Shown: positions 15,765 to 24,252, counted from the stretch's first letter. The stretch is 24,297 bases of DNA from SLFT01 sp964493075 (GCA_964493075.1 CAZBNU010000043.1:1-24297); one strand, 5' to 3'. The notes: generated by a model not told the origin, from the sequence alone. Program-made: numbers and translations.

Positions 15765-17582
15765 ATGAAAATACCCCAGAAAAGAATACGAAATTTTTGC
15801 ATAATCGCCCATATTGACCACGGCAAGTCCACGCTTGCTGACCGTCTGCTTGAGTTTACGCATACGGTTGACGAGCGGAATATGAAAGAACAGACGCTGG
15901 ACACCATGGACATTGAGCGGGAACGCGGTATTACCATCAAATCCGTTGCTGTACGCATGGAATATCTGGCGAATGACGGCGAGATGTATATGTTGAACCT
16001 GATCGATACACCCGGGCACGTGGATTTTGCCTATGAGGTGTCCCGATCCATGGCCGCCTGCGAAGGCGCCCTGCTTTTGGTGGATGCTGCACAGGGTGTG
16101 GAGGCGCAGACCCTGGCTAATGCCTATAAGGCCATTGAGCAGAACCTCGAAATCGTGCCGGTTATCAACAAGATTGATTTGCCGGCCGCCGATATTGAAA
16201 GCGCACGGCGTCAAATTGAAGAGGTAGTCGGATTGCCTGCAGATGAAGCGTTGTTGGTGAGCGCAAAATCCGGTTTGGGCGCACAGGATGTTTTGGAGGC
16301 AGTTGTGCAACGCATGCCCGCTCCGACAGGGGATTTGGACGTGCCCCTGCGTGCCTTAATCTTTGATGCCGTTTATAATTCCTACCGGGGTGTCATTGTC
16401 TATGTTCGTATTATGGAGGGCGCCATCCGAAAGGGGCAGCGGGTTACCATGATGATTACCGGCGCAAAGTATGATGTTGTTGAAGTTGGTTCGCTACATC
16501 CACAGGCCATTCCCCGGGATGATCTTACCGCCGGGGAAGTGGGATATTTAATCTGTAATATCAAGACCTTGGCGGATACGCAGATTGGCGATACGGTGAC
16601 CGATACGGACAAGCCAGCGGCAAGTCCCCTTCCCGGATACAAGGAGGTGAAACCGGTGGTATTTTCGGGGTTGTATCCTGCTGTTGCTACGGATTACGAA
16701 GAACTGCGTGATGCCCTGGATAAATTGCACTTGAACGATGTTTCTTTTCAATACCATGCAGACAGTTCAGATGCGCTTGGGCTCGGATTTCGTCTTGGTT
16801 TTCTGGGCCTGCTACACATGGAAATTGTTCAGGAGCGGCTCGAACGGGAATTCGGTCTCACCCTCGTAACCACTATGCCGAATGTGGCGTATATCGTGCA
16901 TAAAACAGATGGTTCGACGATCGAGATTGAAAAAGCATCACAAATGCCGGACCCCGCAGAGATTGAAACTATCGAGGAGCCTTACATCGAAGCGGATATC
17001 ATGTGCCCTACCCAATACCTCAGTACCGTTATTGAACTCTGCAAGCGAAAGCGGGGCATTCATGTGAGAGTGGATTATATTGATGGCAGCCGTTGCATGG
17101 CGGTTTATAAGATGCCGCTGGCGGAAATCGTTCTTGATTTTTATGATAAATTGAAAAGTTTCACGCGTGGTTATGGTTCCCTGGAGTATCAACTAATTGG
17201 ACATCAACCGGGTAATCTAGTGAAACTGGACATCATGTTGAATGGCGAACCTGTGGATGCCCTTTCAACGATTGTACATCGCGAAAACGCGGTGCGTCTT
17301 GGCCGTGCTCTTGCCCAGAAACTGCGCAAGTTGATTCCGCGCCAGCAATATGAAGTGGCCATTCAGGCGGCAATTCACAAAAAAATTATTGTGCGCGAAA
17401 CCATTTCGCCGTTGCGCAAGAATGTGACTGCCAAATGCTATGGTGGTGACATTACCCGAAAACGTAAACTGCTGGAAAAGCAAAAGGAAGGCAAGAAACG
17501 CATGAAGCAGATTGGGACGGTCGAAGTTCCCCAGGAAGCGTTCATGGCTTTGTTGCGCGTGAATGAGGATGATAATGGCTGA
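15765..17582 (+). CDS. lepA: Elongation factor 4 (LepA), back-translocating ribosomal GTPase
   Basis: LepA is a translational GTPase that binds the ribosome and affects translocation and ribosome biogenesis. The 605-residue length is normal. G1 AHIDHGKS (15-22), the switch region DTMDIERERGITIKS (46-60), G3 DTPGHVDF (81-88) and G4 NKID (135-138) are intact. Domains II and III follow, and the LepA-specific C-terminal domain ends with GGDITRKRKLLEKQKEGKKRMK near residue 580. The start ATG 15765 gives the canonical N-terminus; a GCAGG lies rather far upstream (about 17 nt). The stop overlaps the start of lepB by 8 bp, a lepA-lepB pairing also known in other bacteria, so translational coupling is likely. 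Confidence 0.97.
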   Translation: MKIPQKRIRNFCIIAHIDHGKSTLADRLLEFTHTVDERNMKEQTLDTMDIERERGITIKSVAVRMEYLANDGEMYMLNLIDTPGHVDFAYEVSRSMAACEGALLLVDAAQGVEAQTLANAYKAIEQNLEIVPVINKIDLPAADIESARRQIEEVVGLPADEALLVSAKSGLGAQDVLEAVVQRMPAPTGDLDVPLRALIFDAVYNSYRGVIVYVRIMEGAIRKGQRVTMMITGAKYDVVEVGSLHPQAIPRDDLTAGEVGYLICNIKTLADTQIGDTVTDTDKPAASPLPGYKEVKPVVFSGLYPAVATDYEELRDALDKLHLNDVSFQYHADSSDALGLGFRLGFLGLLHMEIVQERLEREFGLTLVTTMPNVAYIVHKTDGSTIEIEKASQMPDPAEIETIEEPYIEADIMCPTQYLSTVIELCKRKRGIHVRVDYIDGSRCMAVYKMPLAEIVLDFYDKLKSFTRGYGSLEYQLIGHQPGNLVKLDIMLNGEPVDALSTIVHRENAVRLGRALAQKLRKLIPRQQYEVAIQAAIHKKIIVRETISPLRKNVTAKCYGGDITRKRKLLEKQKEGKKRMKQIGTVEVPQEAFMALLRVNEDDNG

Positions 17583-18618
17583 TAGTGATGACGCCAGTTC
17601 AAAAGACATCTCGGAAGATGTTTCAGCCGCCCCAGGCGGTATTGTGGGTTTCATACAAGCCGTGACAGGCCCCTGGACAAAACAGAATCTGTTCAGTTGG
17701 CTTGGCATTATTCTGTTGGTTCTTTTTATTAAGGGCTGCGTTATAGACCAGTATACTATTCCCACCGGTTCCATGGAGCCTACACTGATTGGGGATCCCC
17801 GCTTTTTTCGTGGGGACCGTGTGCTGGTAAAAAAATGGGTTTATGGTCCACGAATTCCTTTCACCACAAAACGACTCTGGCGTTGGGGCGAACCTGACCG
17901 TTGGGACATCGTTGTATTTCATGCAGTTGATCCGAATGCGAAGCATCCCATTTTAATTAAGCGCGTTGTAGGTCTTCCAGGAGAACATGTGCTGATTAGG
18001 GATGGAAAGATATGGATAAATGGGGATCCTGTAACTCCGCCGGGAGCATTGGCGAATATATTGCATTACACCGATGAACCCCACATAAGTGACGATGAAA
18101 GCAGGCGCCAGTTTCTTATGCTGGCACAGCAGAACAAACCATTGCCGAGCCTCGATCCCCTTGATCTCAATGTTCAGATTTTGTACTCGGAAATGGAAAA
18201 GTTGCATGCTGCTGTCGCGCATCTGCAGATAGACATGCTGAATCCAGCAGAGATCGAAGATCTGTGCACCAATGTAAATCCGGCGGCCTTGCGCCTGCTT
18301 CATGGGCTTTATGTCTATCTCAGTCCCAAAATGCAGTATGGTGTCATTGATAAACCTGAATTCTCGAATGTCCCTGAAAATCATTATCTCTTGCTGGGCG
18401 ATAACAGCGAACACAGCATGGATGGACGTATGTTTGGCTGGGTGCCCCACAATCATCTTTATGGCCATACGTTTGCCGTCTGGTGGCCGTGGTCGCATCG
18501 CAAGGATTTTACGGGCTTCTCACATACATGGTGGGGAATGACGTTACTTTACGGCATTCCTGTTGTCCTCATCGGATTGGAACTCTTTTTGGCTTTGCGT
18601 CGAAAAACAAAAGTTTGA
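17575..18618 (+). CDS. lepB: Signal peptidase I
   Basis: This 347-residue type I signal peptidase (S26) cleaves signal peptides at the outer face of the cytoplasmic membrane. TM1 is at about 40-56. The catalytic serine is Ser66 in IPTGSMEPTL and the general-base lysine is Lys129 in LIKRVVGLPGE. Box E is GDNSEHSMDGRMFGWVP (275-291). A second hydrophobic helix lies at the C-terminus (about 319-341), which is less usual. Between the box D and box E regions there is a long insertion (about 152-264) of mostly helical, charged sequence. ATG 17575 is chosen from three in-frame ATGs (17563, 17569, 17575) because GAGG sits 6 nt before it. It overlaps lepA by 8 bp. The secreted proteins in this window are plausible clients. 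Confidence 0.93.
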   Translation: MADSDDASSKDISEDVSAAPGGIVGFIQAVTGPWTKQNLFSWLGIILLVLFIKGCVIDQYTIPTGSMEPTLIGDPRFFRGDRVLVKKWVYGPRIPFTTKRLWRWGEPDRWDIVVFHAVDPNAKHPILIKRVVGLPGEHVLIRDGKIWINGDPVTPPGALANILHYTDEPHISDDESRRQFLMLAQQNKPLPSLDPLDLNVQILYSEMEKLHAAVAHLQIDMLNPAEIEDLCTNVNPAALRLLHGLYVYLSPKMQYGVIDKPEFSNVPENHYLLLGDNSEHSMDGRMFGWVPHNHLYGHTFAVWWPWSHRKDFTGFSHTWWGMTLLYGIPVVLIGLELFLALRRKTKV

Positions 18619-18676
18619 TAGAGTAGGCTGGATTTGCGTATCCCTCTTTTAATTTGAAATAAAGAAAGTTTTTCTT

Positions 18677-19948
18677 ATGGCATTGTTTAATGAATTGAAT
18701 TGGCGCGGTTTCGTGAAGCAGATGACCCACGAAGAGTTGCCCGAAATCCTCGACAAGGAAAGCCTTCGCTTTTATTGTGGATTCGATCCCACTGCCGATA
18801 GTTTGCATATAGGCAGTCTGTTGCCCATTATGGGGTTGGCCCATTTTCAACGGCACGGCCATCGTCCAATTGCCCTGGTAGGCGGTGGTACGGGCCTGAT
18901 TGGCGACCCCAGCGGAAAAAAACAGGAACGCAGTATGCTCACGCTTGAGGATGTTGCCCGCAATGTGGAAGGTATTCGCGGACAACTGGAGCGCTTCCTG
19001 GATTTTACCGGCGATAATGCCGCCTTGCTGCTGAATAACGCAGACTGGTTATGCGAGATAAAATTACTGGATTTCCTCCGCGATATTGGTAAGCACTTTT
19101 CCATCAACATGATGCTGAACCGCGACAGCGTGCGCATGCGGCTCGAAGACCGTGACCACGGCATCTCGTACACGGAGTTTTCGTATATCCTGTTGCAGTC
19201 CTATGATTTCTTGTACTTGAACAAGAAATATGACTGCCGGCTGCAGATTGGCGGGGCTGACCAATGGGGGAATATCGTTTCCGGTATGGACCTTGCCCGA
19301 AGGCTGCGCAATGCTTCCACCTATGGGCTGACCTTTCCGTTGGTAACCAAAGCCGACGGTTCGAAATTCGGCAAGTCTGAAGGCGGTAATATCTGGCTGG
19401 ATGGAGAGCGCACCTCCCCGTACAAGTTTTATCAATTCTGGATGAATCAAACCGATGCCGATGTGGGCAGATACTTGCGTTATTTTACCTTTCTTTCGAG
19501 GGACGAGGTGGAAGCCTTGGACCAGCAGGTGACTGATGCTCCCCATGAACGGGCAGCACAACGCACCCTTGCTGCGGAAGTAACACGTCTAGTACACGGG
19601 GATACTGCACTGACAAATGCCATTGCCGCCTCGAAAGCCATGTTTGGCGGCGACTTATCGGTGCTGGATGAGCGTACGTTGGGCGAGATATTTGATGAGA
19701 TGCCCAGCGCGGAGTTCTCCAAGTCTCTTCTGGAAGAAGAACGCCTTCTCATGGATGTCCTCGTGGATGCCGGTGTCTTTACAAGCAAAGGAGAAGCACG
19801 AAGGCTGGTGCGTAATGGCGGTTTATATGTGAACAATCAGCGTGTGGATGCAGAAGACCAGAAGATGGCAGAGGCCTTTCTCCTTGCCGGAGGTATGAGT
19901 GTCATACGAACTGGGAAAAAGAATTATCATCTGCTGAAATTTAAGTAG
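18677..19948 (+). CDS. tyrS: Tyrosyl-tRNA synthetase
   Basis: This class I synthetase charges tRNA-Tyr in the cytoplasm. The 423-residue length matches bacterial TyrS. The HIGH motif is HIGS (44-47) in DSLHIGSLLP. Tyrosine and ATP site blocks are LVGGGTGLIGDPSG (67-80) and QIGGADQWGNI (190-200). The KMSKS motif is KFGKS (230-234). A C-terminal S4 domain (about 355-423) follows, with EARRLVRNGGLYVNNQ. The start ATG 18677 lies 58 bp after lepB with a weak AAAGAAAG upstream. No T-box leader or terminator is visible before it, so it may be read through from lepA-lepB. Confidence 0.97.
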   Translation: MALFNELNWRGFVKQMTHEELPEILDKESLRFYCGFDPTADSLHIGSLLPIMGLAHFQRHGHRPIALVGGGTGLIGDPSGKKQERSMLTLEDVARNVEGIRGQLERFLDFTGDNAALLLNNADWLCEIKLLDFLRDIGKHFSINMMLNRDSVRMRLEDRDHGISYTEFSYILLQSYDFLYLNKKYDCRLQIGGADQWGNIVSGMDLARRLRNASTYGLTFPLVTKADGSKFGKSEGGNIWLDGERTSPYKFYQFWMNQTDADVGRYLRYFTFLSRDEVEALDQQVTDAPHERAAQRTLAAEVTRLVHGDTALTNAIAASKAMFGGDLSVLDERTLGEIFDEMPSAEFSKSLLEEERLLMDVLVDAGVFTSKGEARRLVRNGGLYVNNQRVDAEDQKMAEAFLLAGGMSVIRTGKKNYHLLKFK

Positions 19949-20051
19949 TATTGATTATAACGGACAATTACCAACAAAAAATATTAAACTGTAGGCTGGG
20001 TGAAGCGGATGCGGAACCCACCTTCCCGTCTGAAATGGCAGAAGGGTTGTG

Positions 20052-21731
20052 ATGTTATTACCGGTGACGTCATATGTAGTATTTATTTTGATGGGGCAGA
20101 TTGTTACCGCTGACTTTTTGCCAGCAACACCGCAAATCACCAGGAACCCTATATCTATCCTGGATATGCAGGAATCTTCTGCGGATGAGAAACTTACGGC
20201 CACAACCTTGCAGGGGCTTGTGAATCATGAGGAGCCGGAACTCTATCTGTTGCTGGCGGGCTGGGATACATTCTGGCGCGATCAGCTGGTGGACAAGAAA
20301 CACATCACTATCAAGGAAATACTTTCGCTTGATAATGCTTTGAAAAAATACGCCGACCGTGTAAAGTCTATTATCCTTTATGATCCCAAGGTCTCCGCGT
20401 CTATCAATATCGCAACAATGATGGTCTCACTGGAGGAAGGCATCGTAGTCGACCCTGATATGAATTATGAATTGTTGCCGTCGGTAAAGACGGTGGATTT
20501 GCGTGGACGGTGGGATAGCAATGCCGCAGCGTACGAATGGGCGCTGGACAATCTCCTGCCCAAAATGAACCAGCACGTAATCGCCTGTTATCATCCAACG
20601 GCATGCAACCATCATCTGCGGGATTATCTTGTAAGTCAGAAAGTATTTCACTTTTGGGTCACCTCCCCTTCCACGCCCGGCACCACAGCGGATGAACAGC
20701 AACGCGAACGGGTGTTCTTCGAAAACCTGATGAAGGCCACGCCGTCTAACATTCCTGTGCTGGGGTTTTGGTACTCTGGCGGTGATCCCGGGCTGGATGA
20801 ATATACAGGTGTGGGCCTGGCAGGTGAGTATGGAAAGATTACGGTTGTTACGGATTGGGCAACCAACTTTTCATTTCTTGGTGGATGCAGAGGGGATTTG
20901 ACTGGTGCGATACAAAAATATGAGGCGCAACTTACAACCACGGATCCCCCACTCCAAAAGGATAAGATTTACCTGTGTTTTGATGTGGTGGAGTCTGGTG
21001 ATGCCCCCAGTTATGTGCAGAGCAGGCAATATGAAGTGTTTCAGGATAAGGCACGCGGTGTTGTGCCCATAAACTGGAGTCTTGGCCCTGCCATTTTCGA
21101 CCTGGCCCCGACCATTGCCGCCTATTATTATGAGCAGGCATCCCCCAACGACTATATCTACATGGCAATCTCCGGTGCCGGTTATTGTCATCCGTTCCGG
21201 GGCCTATTCTCAAAAACGCAGGATCCGGAGAAAAGTTGGGGCACCTATCTGGAGAAAACCCAGCATTACCTGGACCGCATGTACTGCCGGGATATCGGAA
21301 TATACACCGACGCATGGAAGCCCTATGTACGTAGTGATGCCGATGTGGTTGTTATGCGTTTCCTGCAGGGATTGAAGAACATTGATAGTGTTGTACTCGG
21401 GATGGGGCGCGACGACGGCGTGGACTGTGACAGTTCCAACTATTTCATCAACGATAAGGATACGTCTGTCATTTCTCATGTCATGACACGCTGGGCGACT
21501 GATTATTCACAAAAAACACGGGAAGAAAATATCGCCTGGCTTGTAGAAGACATACGCGCACATGCCCCGAAGAAACGTCCCGGATTTATGCACGTTATGG
21601 CGTTAAGTTGGGCCTATACCCCTTCGGATATCGTGGCGGTTCTTGAAGAACTTGGTGACGAATACGTGCCCCTTGCAATTCCCCAGTTCAATTCGCTGTT
21701 TCGTAAGTATAATTCCAGCGTTGGTGAATAG
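20052..21731 (+). CDS. Secreted GxGYxYP-family putative glycoside hydrolase
   Basis: The 559-residue protein (from ATG 20052) begins with a short signal peptide ending near residue 20 (VTA). It has the two-domain layout of the GxGYxYP family. The N-terminal domain (about 45-270) contains TLQGLVNHEEPELYL near its start. The C-terminal domain (about 300-545) begins with DKIYLCFDVVESGDAPSY, continues with RGVVPINWSLGPAIFDLAP and reaches the signature segment ISGAGYCHP (about residues 373-381). The family is named for GxGYxYP and predicted to act on polysaccharides, with no settled activity. Here the second tyrosine is histidine. The start is ATG 20052, with GAAGGG about 5 nt upstream; GTG 20049 is immediately before it. 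The 103-bp gap after tyrS shows no clear promoter or terminator. Confidence 0.82.
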   Translation: MLLPVTSYVVFILMGQIVTADFLPATPQITRNPISILDMQESSADEKLTATTLQGLVNHEEPELYLLLAGWDTFWRDQLVDKKHITIKEILSLDNALKKYADRVKSIILYDPKVSASINIATMMVSLEEGIVVDPDMNYELLPSVKTVDLRGRWDSNAAAYEWALDNLLPKMNQHVIACYHPTACNHHLRDYLVSQKVFHFWVTSPSTPGTTADEQQRERVFFENLMKATPSNIPVLGFWYSGGDPGLDEYTGVGLAGEYGKITVVTDWATNFSFLGGCRGDLTGAIQKYEAQLTTTDPPLQKDKIYLCFDVVESGDAPSYVQSRQYEVFQDKARGVVPINWSLGPAIFDLAPTIAAYYYEQASPNDYIYMAISGAGYCHPFRGLFSKTQDPEKSWGTYLEKTQHYLDRMYCRDIGIYTDAWKPYVRSDADVVVMRFLQGLKNIDSVVLGMGRDDGVDCDSSNYFINDKDTSVISHVMTRWATDYSQKTREENIAWLVEDIRAHAPKKRPGFMHVMALSWAYTPSDIVAVLEELGDEYVPLAIPQFNSLFRKYNSSVGE

Positions 21732-21801
21732 AGCATAGAATGCTTTGTTTTGAGTTTAGGTGTCCTGTGGTATGGTGTAAAACAGTTAAGGGGATACATT
21801 T

Positions 21802-22635
21802 ATGAGAAAGAAATTATCTATGTGGGTTCTTGTTATTCTGATTGTGCTGCTTGGTTTGGTGTTGGGCCGGGCCTATTTTTTTCAGGACGATCTGATTTTT
21901 CCCCGAACACACGATATATATCGAACCCCTGCAGATGTGCCTTTTCTATGGGACTATGAAGATATTTATGTTGATGTGAACGGGGAAAAGACCCACGGCT
22001 GGCTTATTGAACGCGAAAATGCAAGAGGATATGCGCTTTTCAGCCACGGCAACGCCGGTAATATTGCCGACCGTCTGGAGTCCATCCAGTTGCTGCGCCG
22101 ACTGGGGTTTTCTGTGTTGGCCTATGATTACGGTGGCTATGGCTATAGCGCGGGACGTCCTTCGCAACAGCGTATTTACGCTGATGTAGAGGCAATGTGG
22201 TCTTATCTAATAGGAGAACGTGGTATTGAACCGGAGATGATTGTCCTGTTTGGGAGATCACTGGGGGGATCCGCCACGGCGCATTTGGCTTCAAAAGTAA
22301 AACCCGCTGCAGTCGTTTTGGAAAGCACCTTCACATCAATACCAGATGTTGTACGTTCGCTGCCATTGGGGTTCCTGTTGGCGCCATGTGTACGCCATCC
22401 GCTGCCTTCCATTGAAAAGATTAAGGACATCCACGCGCCATTATTGGTCATTCATAGCAAGGAAGACGATATTATCCCCTATGAACTTGGGCGTGCATTA
22501 TTTGAGGCTGCGAATTCGCCAAAGACTTTTTTTGAAATACGCGGTGGACATAACGATGGATTTGTATTGTCTATGAAAAGTTACATGGAAGCCTGGGAAC
22601 TTTTTCTCCAGGATATTCTTCCGCGGCTGGATTGA
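21802..22635 (+). CDS. Membrane-anchored alpha/beta hydrolase (Bem46/YqkD-like)
   Basis: The 277-residue protein has an N-terminal membrane anchor (about 6-24) after a short basic start (MRKK), which could also be an uncleaved signal. The hydrolase core follows. SHGNAGN (81-87) forms the oxyanion region. YDYGGYGYSAG (108-118) and the nucleophile elbow GRSLGGS with Ser153 come next. Asp222 in HSKEDDIIP and His250 in GGHNDG complete the triad. This layout is that of the Bem46/YqkD serine hydrolases, whose substrates are mostly unknown. The active domain is probably outside the cytoplasmic membrane (inference). ATG 21802 has AAGGGGA about 7 nt upstream. It lies 70 bp after the GxGYxYP gene, on the same strand. 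Confidence 0.87.
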   Translation: MRKKLSMWVLVILIVLLGLVLGRAYFFQDDLIFPRTHDIYRTPADVPFLWDYEDIYVDVNGEKTHGWLIERENARGYALFSHGNAGNIADRLESIQLLRRLGFSVLAYDYGGYGYSAGRPSQQRIYADVEAMWSYLIGERGIEPEMIVLFGRSLGGSATAHLASKVKPAAVVLESTFTSIPDVVRSLPLGFLLAPCVRHPLPSIEKIKDIHAPLLVIHSKEDDIIPYELGRALFEAANSPKTFFEIRGGHNDGFVLSMKSYMEAWELFLQDILPRLD

Positions 22636-22765
22636 TGATCGTGAGATTCACTTACCACAATACGTGGTTCTCTGACTTCGACAGTGTATGATTCAAAGTC
22701 AAGGGAAAGTAAAAGGTTAATTACTTGACCTACAACAGTTTCGTTTCACGCTGCAATTTATATTG

Positions 22766-22795
22766 TTGTATTGCTTTTATCCTTTTCTGTATACT
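22766..22795 (+). promoter_or_regulatory. Predicted promoter of the GntR-type regulator gene
   Basis: TTGTAT (22766-22771) and TATACT (22790-22795) are 18 bases apart, the same hexamers and spacing as the predicted dprE1 promoter. The predicted start near 22802 gives a leader of about 96 nt that contains two inverted repeats. Confidence 0.5.
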
Positions 22796-22817
22796 TACGC
22801 AGTGTTTGGCGAATGAA

Positions 22818-22832
22818 TGAGAAACATTCTCA
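22818..22832. promoter_or_regulatory. Inverted repeat downstream of the regulator promoter, candidate GntR operator
   Basis: TGAGAA and TTCTCA are exact 6-base arms around ACA, about 16-30 nt after the predicted transcription start. GntR-family proteins bind as dimers to short inverted repeats and often repress their own genes. A second, looser repeat (TTATC-N7-GATAA) lies at 22857-22873. Binding is inferred from position only. Confidence 0.35.
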
Positions 22833-22897
22833 CGTAACAGGTAAAATTAAGGTGTGTTATCTGTAGTTGATAACTGAATAATTGAAAGGAGGGCGTC

Positions 22898-23359
22898 ATG
22901 CCCAGAACAAAGTACGTATCAGAGAACGGTGCATTGGAACTTCTTGCTACCATCAATCCGGATAGTAATGTCTCGGTGTATGTGCAGTTGGAAAACCTTA
23001 TCCATTTTGGAATTTCTTCAGGGAAATTGAAGGCTAAGGATCGGCTGCCACCAGCGCGTGAACTGGCAGAGAAACTCGACATAAATATGAATACCGTTTC
23101 CAAGGCGTATCGTGATCTTGTGGTTATGGGATTGCTTAGCACCCGACGAGGCCTTGGTGTATTCATTAACGAGGGCATCGAAGAACAATGCCGTACCACC
23201 TGCCGAAAAACAATTTTGAGACACATGTACGAGTCTATCGCAGAGGCGATGACGGCGGGTTTTAAGAATGATGAAATCCTGGAAATCACCCGAAAGGTCT
23301 TGGATACAGACCCTACACCCTATGGCAAGATTCCCGAGTCTCTTCAACCCCATCTATAG
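22898..23359 (+). CDS. GntR-family transcriptional regulator, YtrA-like
   Basis: The 153-residue protein has an N-terminal winged helix-turn-helix (about 25-92) of GntR type: VYVQLENLIHFGISSGKLKA, then LPPARELAEKLDINMNTVSK, then the wing LLSTRRGLGVFI. The C-terminal part (about 95-153) is short and helical, as in the YtrA subfamily, and too small for an aminotransferase or FadR-type effector domain. YtrA regulators usually sit beside ABC-transporter genes that they repress. No transporter is adjacent here. It has a strong ribosome site (AAGGAGG, 5 nt before ATG), its own predicted promoter with inverted repeats, and a strong terminator after it, so it is a single-gene unit. Target unknown; autoregulation likely. 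Confidence 0.9.
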   Translation: MPRTKYVSENGALELLATINPDSNVSVYVQLENLIHFGISSGKLKAKDRLPPARELAEKLDINMNTVSKAYRDLVVMGLLSTRRGLGVFINEGIEEQCRTTCRKTILRHMYESIAEAMTAGFKNDEILEITRKVLDTDPTPYGKIPESLQPHL

Positions 23360-23412
23360 AACTTACATGCAGATTTGTTTTAACGACAATGAAATATTGT
23401 GGTAATTTGGTG

Positions 23413-23451
23413 GCGACACTTGCCCTTGCGTGCGGTGGGTGTCGCTTTTTT
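23413..23451 (+). terminator. Rho-independent terminator of the GntR-type gene
   Basis: A 7-bp perfect stem GCGACAC (23413-23419) / GTGTCGC (23439-23445), extendable through G-U pairs, is followed at once by six T. It lies 53 bp after the regulator's stop and about 20 bp before the PPTase start, separating the two genes. Confidence 0.88.
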
Positions 23452-23469
23452 CTTGCCTAAACAAAGGAA

Positions 23470-24231
23470 ATGTGTATAGTCTTGATAGAGAAAGACCATA
23501 TGCCGCTAAAGATAAAGTCTGTTTCTTTCCATAAAAGCAATGTGTACTGGAGCAACGCCCTTAAAAGGTTCGATTTGTCCTGCGACGCTGTCCATCTTTG
23601 GAAATCTTCTTTGGTGGAGGTGAACGCACTACCGGAACACTGTCGCAGTTGGTTATCGGACGAAGAACACAGCCGTCTTCAAAACATTTCTGATCCAGAA
23701 AGACGCGATGAATATGCTAGTACGCGTATTATCGTGCGATATCTCGCTGGCGCTTATCTGGGAGTAATGCCATCTGCTGTTGTTCTACAGCAAGCGCCCA
23801 ATAAAAAGGTTCTAATCGTCCCGCCAACATCCTCGATATTACCCTTGTTTACAGGATGGAGTCACAGCAAAGGCATTTTGCTGATTGCATTTTCACGCTG
23901 CGAAACAGGGGTTGACATTGAGGCAATCAGAGCCCAAGGGCTTTATCCGCATTTGAGTAGTCTTTTGCAGCAATATTTGAGTGAAGAGTGCGGTACTCCA
24001 CAGCAGTTCACCGCTTATTGGTCTGCAAGCGAAGCCCTATTCAAGGCTTTTGGCAAAGGCACATTGTTGGGCATGCTGCGTAGTAAATATCTGCAACTTG
24101 AAGCATCAGATGCCCCGTGCGGTTATTACTTCGATGTGGATGGAACGCACATTGGCGCACTGGCATGCAACAGACCCTGTAACCTGTCCGGCTACCAATT
24201 CTCCTGGCGGTCATTACATGGGATGCAATGA
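23470..24231 (+). CDS. 4'-phosphopantetheinyl transferase (Sfp type)
   Basis: This protein of up to 253 residues transfers the phosphopantetheine arm of CoA onto a serine of carrier proteins. Sfp-type marks are LSDEEHSRL (62-70), SHSKGILLIAFS (131-142), the Mg-binding GVDIE (147-151, with Asp149 and Glu151), and WSASEALFKAFGKG (184-197). The last corresponds to WxxKEAxxKAxG; the first Lys is Ser187 here, while Glu188 and Lys192 are kept. Length suits the Sfp group rather than AcpS. No NRPS, PKS or carrier-protein gene is in the window, so it could serve fatty-acid ACP or remote clusters. The start is uncertain: ATG 23470 has AAAGG only 3 nt upstream, and ATG 23500 would give 243 residues and is a good alternative. 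It lies after a strong terminator. Confidence 0.85.
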   Translation: MCIVLIEKDHMPLKIKSVSFHKSNVYWSNALKRFDLSCDAVHLWKSSLVEVNALPEHCRSWLSDEEHSRLQNISDPERRDEYASTRIIVRYLAGAYLGVMPSAVVLQQAPNKKVLIVPPTSSILPLFTGWSHSKGILLIAFSRCETGVDIEAIRAQGLYPHLSSLLQQYLSEECGTPQQFTAYWSASEALFKAFGKGTLLGMLRSKYLQLEASDAPCGYYFDVDGTHIGALACNRPCNLSGYQFSWRSLHGMQ

Positions 24232-24252
24232 CTACGTGGTAAGAAAAATGAA

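Larger units (their letters stand above)
22636..22897. other. Intergenic region upstream of the GntR-type regulator
   Basis: This 262-bp stretch holds no gene that I can support. It contains a weak 5-bp stem (ACCAC/GTGGT, 22654-22668) just after the hydrolase gene, a good promoter (22766-22795), and two inverted repeats in the leader of the regulator gene (22818-22832, and TTATC/GATAA at 22857-22873). Confidence 0.6.

Noticed and set aside
22654..22668. Stem ACCAC/GTGGT after the membrane-anchored hydrolase gene as a terminator
   Set aside because: Only 5 bp, and the following sequence TCTCTG is not a T-tract.
23386..23400. ACAAT-N5-ATTGT inverted repeat similar to ACAATA-AA-TATTGT at 6141-6154
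   Set aside because: Arms are short and AT-rich and the spacing differs, so a shared regulator site is not supported; it lies after the GntR-type gene, just before its terminator.
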